IMG/VR virus record: IMGVR_UViG_3300022752_000036
Location: 31,646-95,645 of that record
Length of the DNA stretch: 64,000 nt
Source: a virus
Reading direction: 5' to 3' (one strand)
Shown here in pieces: positions 60,982-64,000 of this stretch (positions within the stretch are counted from its first letter, which is position 1; the number at the start of each line of letters is the position of its first letter). The position numbers and the translations under genes were made by a program. The notes beneath the pieces were generated by a model that did not search any database, had not been told where the DNA came from, and was given only the letters and a program-made list of their open reading frames with translations.

Positions 60982-61011
60982 TTGACAGCTATTGCCAAAC
61001 AATGTTATTAT
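60982..61011 (+). promoter_or_regulatory. sigma70-type promoter of plus-strand operon
   Basis: TTGACA (60982-60987), 18 bases, TATTAT (61006-61011), 33 bases before the ATG of the lysozyme-like gene, with AGGAGG in between. The -35 is consensus. Confidence 0.65.
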
Positions 61012-61044
61012 AGTAGTTCGTTATCTCTAGAGGAGGAAATGCCA

Positions 61045-61602
61045 ATGGAGAGAATCAAACAAAGTTTGAGCGATGTTGCTCATAACTGGTCATTTATAGC
61101 AATGATAACATTATTTCTATTTACTGTCCAGCCTGGTCCAACAATATCTCAAGCTTTACCAGCGGTTACGGAAGTAACCAAAACCGAAAGACAACTAAAG
61201 AGAGAAATACTGAATAAGTTCAGTAATGATACTTATAAGCACTCAGAAATGCTTACGCCTAAAGATTTAAAAGATTTACTATGGGCAGTAGGTTTTGAGG
61301 GAAAGGCTTTAAAAACAGCTTGGGCTGTTGCAACGGTAGAATCAAATGGGAGACCTATGGCTCTAAACGATAACAGACGAACTGGAGACAAATCTTACGG
61401 AATTTTTCAGATCAATATGCTGGGAACACTCGGTGTAGATCGGCAAGAAAAATTCGAATTAGTTTCAAATAAGGAATTATTTGATCCAGTAACTAACGCA
61501 GAGATAACGTACTACATGACCAAAGGCGGCACAGATTGGTCGTCTTGGCCTAACTCAATCGGTAAGGCCAGGAACCTCATAGCTGAGTTTCCAAAAAATT
61601 AA
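61045..61602 (+). CDS. secreted lysozyme/transglycosylase-fold protein
   Basis: Start at 61045 chosen for the AGGAGG eight bases upstream; earlier ATGs lie too close to it. The 185-residue protein has an N-terminal hydrophobic segment (WSFIAMITLFLFTVQPGPTI, about residues 13-35) fitting a signal peptide or signal anchor. A lytic transglycosylase/lysozyme domain follows: AWAVATVESNGRP with the probable catalytic Glu, SYGIFQINMLGTLG, then TYYMTKGGTDWSSWPNS. It would act on host peptidoglycan, as secreted or signal-arrest endolysin or as an entry or superinfection factor. It heads a plus-strand operon. Confidence 0.8.
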   Translation: MERIKQSLSDVAHNWSFIAMITLFLFTVQPGPTISQALPAVTEVTKTERQLKREILNKFSNDTYKHSEMLTPKDLKDLLWAVGFEGKALKTAWAVATVESNGRPMALNDNRRTGDKSYGIFQINMLGTLGVDRQEKFELVSNKELFDPVTNAEITYYMTKGGTDWSSWPNSIGKARNLIAEFPKN

Positions 61603-61611
61603 GGAGGGCTT

Positions 61612-61833
61612 GTGCAAAAGATACAATACGTATCTAAATACATAGCCCTATCAGAGGAAGGCCTTGTTCCTAGACTTATTTGTCCTATGGATCAGGGCCT
61701 TCTTCTATGTAATATGTCTATCAACGAAGAAATATTTTTATACTGTATATCATGTAATTATAAACAATATCTTGGTAATGCTATGTATGATAAAATAGTA
61801 GCCCTAGTAGAAAAGAATTTAAATGAAGCCTAA
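61612..61833 (+). CDS. zinc-ribbon-like small protein, 73 aa
   Basis: GTG start at 61612 with AAGGAGG at perfect spacing. Two pairs of cysteines (CPMDQGLLLC and CISC) suggest a zinc-ribbon. The first half is beta-rich, the end is helical. It overlaps the next gene by 11 bases. Very short zinc-ribbons of this type recur several times in this phage. Role unknown. Confidence 0.6.
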   Translation: MQKIQYVSKYIALSEEGLVPRLICPMDQGLLLCNMSINEEIFLYCISCNYKQYLGNAMYDKIVALVEKNLNEA

Positions 61834-62533
61834 AAAGCTACAATACGACGTATACCATCCTGTGTTCGAACCCATAACATACATGAAGAATGTTATGCCA
61901 GAATGGTTTAAGAAAATTGATAAATTCCATGGCGGAAAATTAAGCATTGTACCTTACAACACAATAACAGTAAAAAGCTGTGCTCCATTCATGGATGCTT
62001 TTTTAACTGGATATTGCATGCCTGCGCCCGTAGACTTTTTAGTAGAACAAACACCAATGGGTCCAAAAATAAGTTGGAGCTGGTTTGATGTAGATGAAAT
62101 ATATAAAGAAACAGATTTTGTAATTGAACGAGATAAGAATATGATTCCCACTTTGCCAATACCAAAGGGATATCATGACAATCATTTTTCTTGGGGAACA
62201 AAACAAATATTAAAAGTAGAAGACGGCTATAGCCTTTTGATCACCCACCCTTTAAACAGGGATGATCTGCCTTTTAGGACACTTTCAGGAGTAGTTGATG
62301 CTAACTATGCAATGAACGGTGGAAAATTGCCATTCCTCCTCCAGGAAGGTTTTGAAGGCATCATAAAGGCTGGCACACCGATAGCTCAAATCATTCCTAT
62401 AAAAACAGAATCTTGGGTTTTAGAAAGAAATGAAAATTTATTAAAAGAAGCAAAGCTGGCAAGAAATGAATCAGTAAAAACAATTATTGGTTGGTATAAA
62501 AATAAATTCTGGAAGAGAAAGGAATACAACTGA
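61823..62533 (+). CDS. DUF6065-like protein, paralogue 2
   Basis: 236-residue paralogue of the protein at 50836-51576. Shared blocks: MPEWFKK, TVKSCAPFMDAFLTGY, HFSWGTKQILKVEDGYSLLITHPLNRDDLPF split across 135-165, TLSGVVDANY and FEGIIKAGTPIAQIIPI, ending in WYKNKFWKRKEYN. It is on the opposite strand and in a different operon. Conserved His, Asn, Arg and Asp in THPLNRDDLPF suggest an active or metal site. No enzyme class can be named from the sequence. Confidence 0.7.
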   Translation: MKPKKLQYDVYHPVFEPITYMKNVMPEWFKKIDKFHGGKLSIVPYNTITVKSCAPFMDAFLTGYCMPAPVDFLVEQTPMGPKISWSWFDVDEIYKETDFVIERDKNMIPTLPIPKGYHDNHFSWGTKQILKVEDGYSLLITHPLNRDDLPFRTLSGVVDANYAMNGGKLPFLLQEGFEGIIKAGTPIAQIIPIKTESWVLERNENLLKEAKLARNESVKTIIGWYKNKFWKRKEYN

Positions 62534-62736
62534 TGAGCGACGGATGCTGCGGTGGTTCATGTGCATGTGGTCAAGGAATTCAAATAGAGACATATAGTGC
62601 AAGTGCCGAAAAAAGTGAAAATTTCAGTGCGGCGGGACTAGAAGAACCCATATTCGAATCACATAATTCAAATTTAAACAATGAGTGGAGAACTCCACAA
62701 ATTTATCCCCTTACAGATGGAGCTATAAATGAATGA
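62533..62736 (+). CDS. Cys-rich N-terminal small protein, 67 aa
   Basis: Overlaps the previous stop as TGATG. The start is CCGGSCACGQGIQ: five cysteines in the first 15 residues (CCxxxCxC), a metal-binding or iron-sulfur-like cluster; the rest is acidic and probably disordered, ending in TPQIYPLTDGAINE. The tail overlaps the start of the next gene. It could be a small metal carrier or a regulatory peptide; no family recognised. Confidence 0.55.
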   Translation: MSDGCCGGSCACGQGIQIETYSASAEKSENFSAAGLEEPIFESHNSNLNNEWRTPQIYPLTDGAINE

Positions 62737-62968
62737 AGAACAATTACCTGATGGAGCAGTAATTAAAGAAGCAGGTTCAATTGAAGAGAATCTGCCTATG
62801 GTTACATATATCATGCTTCACAGAATCTATGATCTACTCTCGCTAATTGCCAACAAAGTGGCGGGAAGCGAAGAGACAGCAAAAATGGTGGGATATCATG
62901 ATCAAGGGTATCTATTAGGCCCAGAACCTTCATATACACCTAGAGATGTACAGGTGGGGGAAGAATAA
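62729..62968 (+). CDS. hypothetical protein, 79 aa
   Basis: Acidic protein with a central helix (MVTYIMLHRIYDLLSLIANK). No membrane segment long enough is present. Stops with TAATG overlapping the next ATG. Position within the plus-strand operon suggests coexpression with the DUF6065-like protein. Function unknown. Confidence 0.55.
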   Translation: MNEEQLPDGAVIKEAGSIEENLPMVTYIMLHRIYDLLSLIANKVAGSEETAKMVGYHDQGYLLGPEPSYTPRDVQVGEE

Positions 62969-63267
62969 TGGCATATACACAAGATCAGATGGAATTTGCC
63001 CATATGGTAGTATTTCGTCTAAAGGAGATACTTAAGGTATGTCCTAATGTAGACGACAATTACTCATGTATGACAATTAGCCAGAAAGCTCACCAAAGAT
63101 GTTATGACCTTATGGTCTTACTAGCTGAAATTACTAATCTACCAGAGTATCTGCAATATCTTGGTAATCATCCTGATACTAAGACCAATCCGTATGGGTA
63201 TATAACCCAACTTCCTCCCGCCCGAAAAATAGTTGAAGAAACTGTTGACTTAGAAAACGAAGTATAA
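62968..63267 (+). CDS. hypothetical protein, 99 aa
   Basis: Helical protein with QMEFAHMVVFRLKEILKVCP and AHQRCYDLMVLLAEITNL, Cys26, Cys34 and Cys46 in a possible loose metal site, and a Pro/Tyr-rich end. Last gene of the plus-strand operon before the terminator. Not recognised. AGGTGGGGG precedes the ATG. Confidence 0.6.
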   Translation: MAYTQDQMEFAHMVVFRLKEILKVCPNVDDNYSCMTISQKAHQRCYDLMVLLAEITNLPEYLQYLGNHPDTKTNPYGYITQLPPARKIVEETVDLENEV

Positions 63268-63286
63268 TACAATATGAGTGTGTAGG

Positions 63287-63316
63287 TTGAGACATTCCCG
63301 TGTCTCCCTATATAAT
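63287..63316 (+). promoter_or_regulatory. promoter candidate with hairpin, before terminator
   Basis: TTGAGA (63287-63292), 18 bases, TATAAT (63311-63316) on the plus strand, lying 18 bases before the bidirectional terminator. A 6-bp hairpin GAGACA/TGTCTC (63289-63306) covers the -35. A transcript from here would be only about 45-50 nt long. The gap of 121 bases holds no gene. Confidence 0.4.
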
Positions 63317-63333
63317 GTATAGCAATATACTAG

Positions 63334-63371
63334 AAAATCCCAATCGGATCCGCCTCTGATTGGGAATTTTT
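63334..63371. terminator. bidirectional rho-independent terminator
   Basis: Stem TCCCAATC/GATTGGGA with a 12-base loop; on the plus strand it is followed by ATTTTTCTTT, and on the minus strand by the complement of AGAAAA, that is TTTTC. It separates the plus-strand operon from the minus-strand gene coming from the right. Confidence 0.88.
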
Positions 63372-63388
63372 CTTTATATAGTATTATT

Positions 63389-64000
63389 TTAGTCGACTAG
63401 ATTATTTTTGATTTCTTTAAGAACAAGCTTATCCATTTTAGACTTTGTAAATATATCGTACTTCTTTTGCAATCCTAGCCATCTTCCAAAGTATCTATGA
63501 GAATCAACACAGCTATCTGCATACTCAATTAAAGCTTTAGACATAGCAAATCTTTTTAGCTTAATTGGTCTATCAGTAATAAATTCTACTGTAAATAGAG
63601 GTTCACCTTCTTCAATTTTAAAGGTTCCAACCTGTTCCCACATTTGAACTTCAAATACATGTGGTCTAAACCATTTCGATATGTCGAATGCTCCAGGAAC
63701 TGAGGTCCCATAGTTCATATACTGTGGTCTAAACATTACAGGTGGACCAAATAATGGAGTAATCGACTCTTCTGAAAATAACATATGCTTAATAGAGAAG
63801 CTAATGATTGCAGCATCCTTAATTACTGATTTTCTATTTACCTTTGCAGCAAAATAACCTTCAGTAATATTCCATACTTGAGGATTCTCAGGATCTGAAA
63901 AGTCATAGCCATATTCCATAGTGAAAGGAGCTTTAAATACCCACATATTTTTAAGTCTAGCTGATGCTGCAGGACATGACATATATGTTTGAATGGATCT
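63389..64000 (-). CDS. DUF6065-like protein, paralogue 3 (5' end outside window)
   Basis: About 203 residues seen; the frame stays open to the right edge (RSIQTY precede the first internal Met at 63982), so the true start is beyond the window. The early part CPAASARLKNMWVFKAPFTM aligns with the CAPFMDAFLTGY / CVPFLDVMLSGY region of the two other family members, and GTFKIEEGEPLFTVEFITDR aligns with their 'GTPIAQIIPI' end. It lacks the HPFNRHDLPF motif, so it is a more distant copy. Function unknown. Confidence 0.65.
   Translation of the reverse strand, partial: RSIQTYMSCPAASARLKNMWVFKAPFTMEYGYDFSDPENPQVWNITEGYFAAKVNRKSVIKDAAIISFSIKHMLFSEESITPLFGPPVMFRPQYMNYGTSVPGAFDISKWFRPHVFEVQMWEQVGTFKIEEGEPLFTVEFITDRPIKLKRFAMSKALIEYADSCVDSHRYFGRWLGLQKKYDIFTKSKMDKLVLKEIKNNLVD

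Noticed and set aside
1-64000. CRISPR arrays, tRNA genes, insertion sequences, integrase or att sites
   Set aside because: No cloverleaf, direct-repeat/spacer series, transposase or integrase frame was seen; regular repeats are coding (collagen-like, polyglycine, Cys/Tyr).

Overview
The window is a single contiguous stretch of a tailed-phage (Caudoviricetes) genome, AT-rich and very tightly packed. Most genes lie on the minus strand, start behind AGGAGG-type Shine-Dalgarno sites (several with GTG or TTG starts), and overlap as ATGA or TAATG. A long tape measure protein and a spliced G/G-T tail-chaperone pair indicate a siphovirus with a very long non-contractile tail. The strong SD sites, frequent GTG/TTG starts and apparently leaderless -10/ATG arrangements would suit an actinobacterial host. 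The tail-fibre modules (collagen-like, polyglycine, cupredoxin-like, S74, LamG) resemble those of aquatic phages. Host and habitat are inference. No rRNA, tRNA, CRISPR, integrase or insertion sequence was seen, and terminase is not in the window.

Reading leftwards along the minus strand from the right end. (1) 57.6-61.0 kb: a GT4-type glycosyltransferase, a B12-dependent ribonucleotide reductase and a small EF-hand/holin-like membrane protein, closed by a strong terminator (57580-57609). (2) 28.0-57.6 kb: an approximately 30-kb block of receptor-binding and tail-fibre genes. It includes collagen-like proteins, two polyglycine adhesins, LamG/ConA-like proteins, MTD-N-like and S74-free fibres, tail-fibre assembly chaperones, a GT2 glycosyltransferase between two collagen-like genes, two fibres carrying cupredoxin-like domains, and a LamG-like protein interrupted by about 250 residues of Cys/Tyr nonapeptide repeats. 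(3) 19.5-28.0 kb: head and connector genes in the classic order portal, protease-scaffold fusion, major capsid, SAP/HeH protein, connector, head closure, neck, tail terminator, major tail protein. Promoter/terminator cassettes bracket the capsid and major tail genes. (4) 3.8-19.5 kb: frameshifted tail chaperones, a 2118-residue tape measure protein, distal tail and hub proteins, and an S74-terminated tail fibre. (5) 1-3.8 kb: replication genes (metallophosphoesterase, zinc-ribbon, HTH and zinc-finger small proteins, DnaB-type helicase, CHC2 primase cut by the window edge) behind a promoter overlapping an inverted repeat.

Right of 61 kb a short plus-strand operon diverges. It begins with a secreted lysozyme/transglycosylase-fold protein and continues with small unknown genes and a member of a DUF6065-like family. 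It ends at a bidirectional terminator facing a third paralogue of that family at the right window edge.

The most unusual items are the Cys/Tyr nonapeptide-repeat adhesin (52476-53822), the paired cupredoxin-like domains in fibres, the glycosyltransferase embedded among Thr-rich collagen-like fibres, the A_AAT_TTA frameshift site, and the three-member DUF6065-like family.
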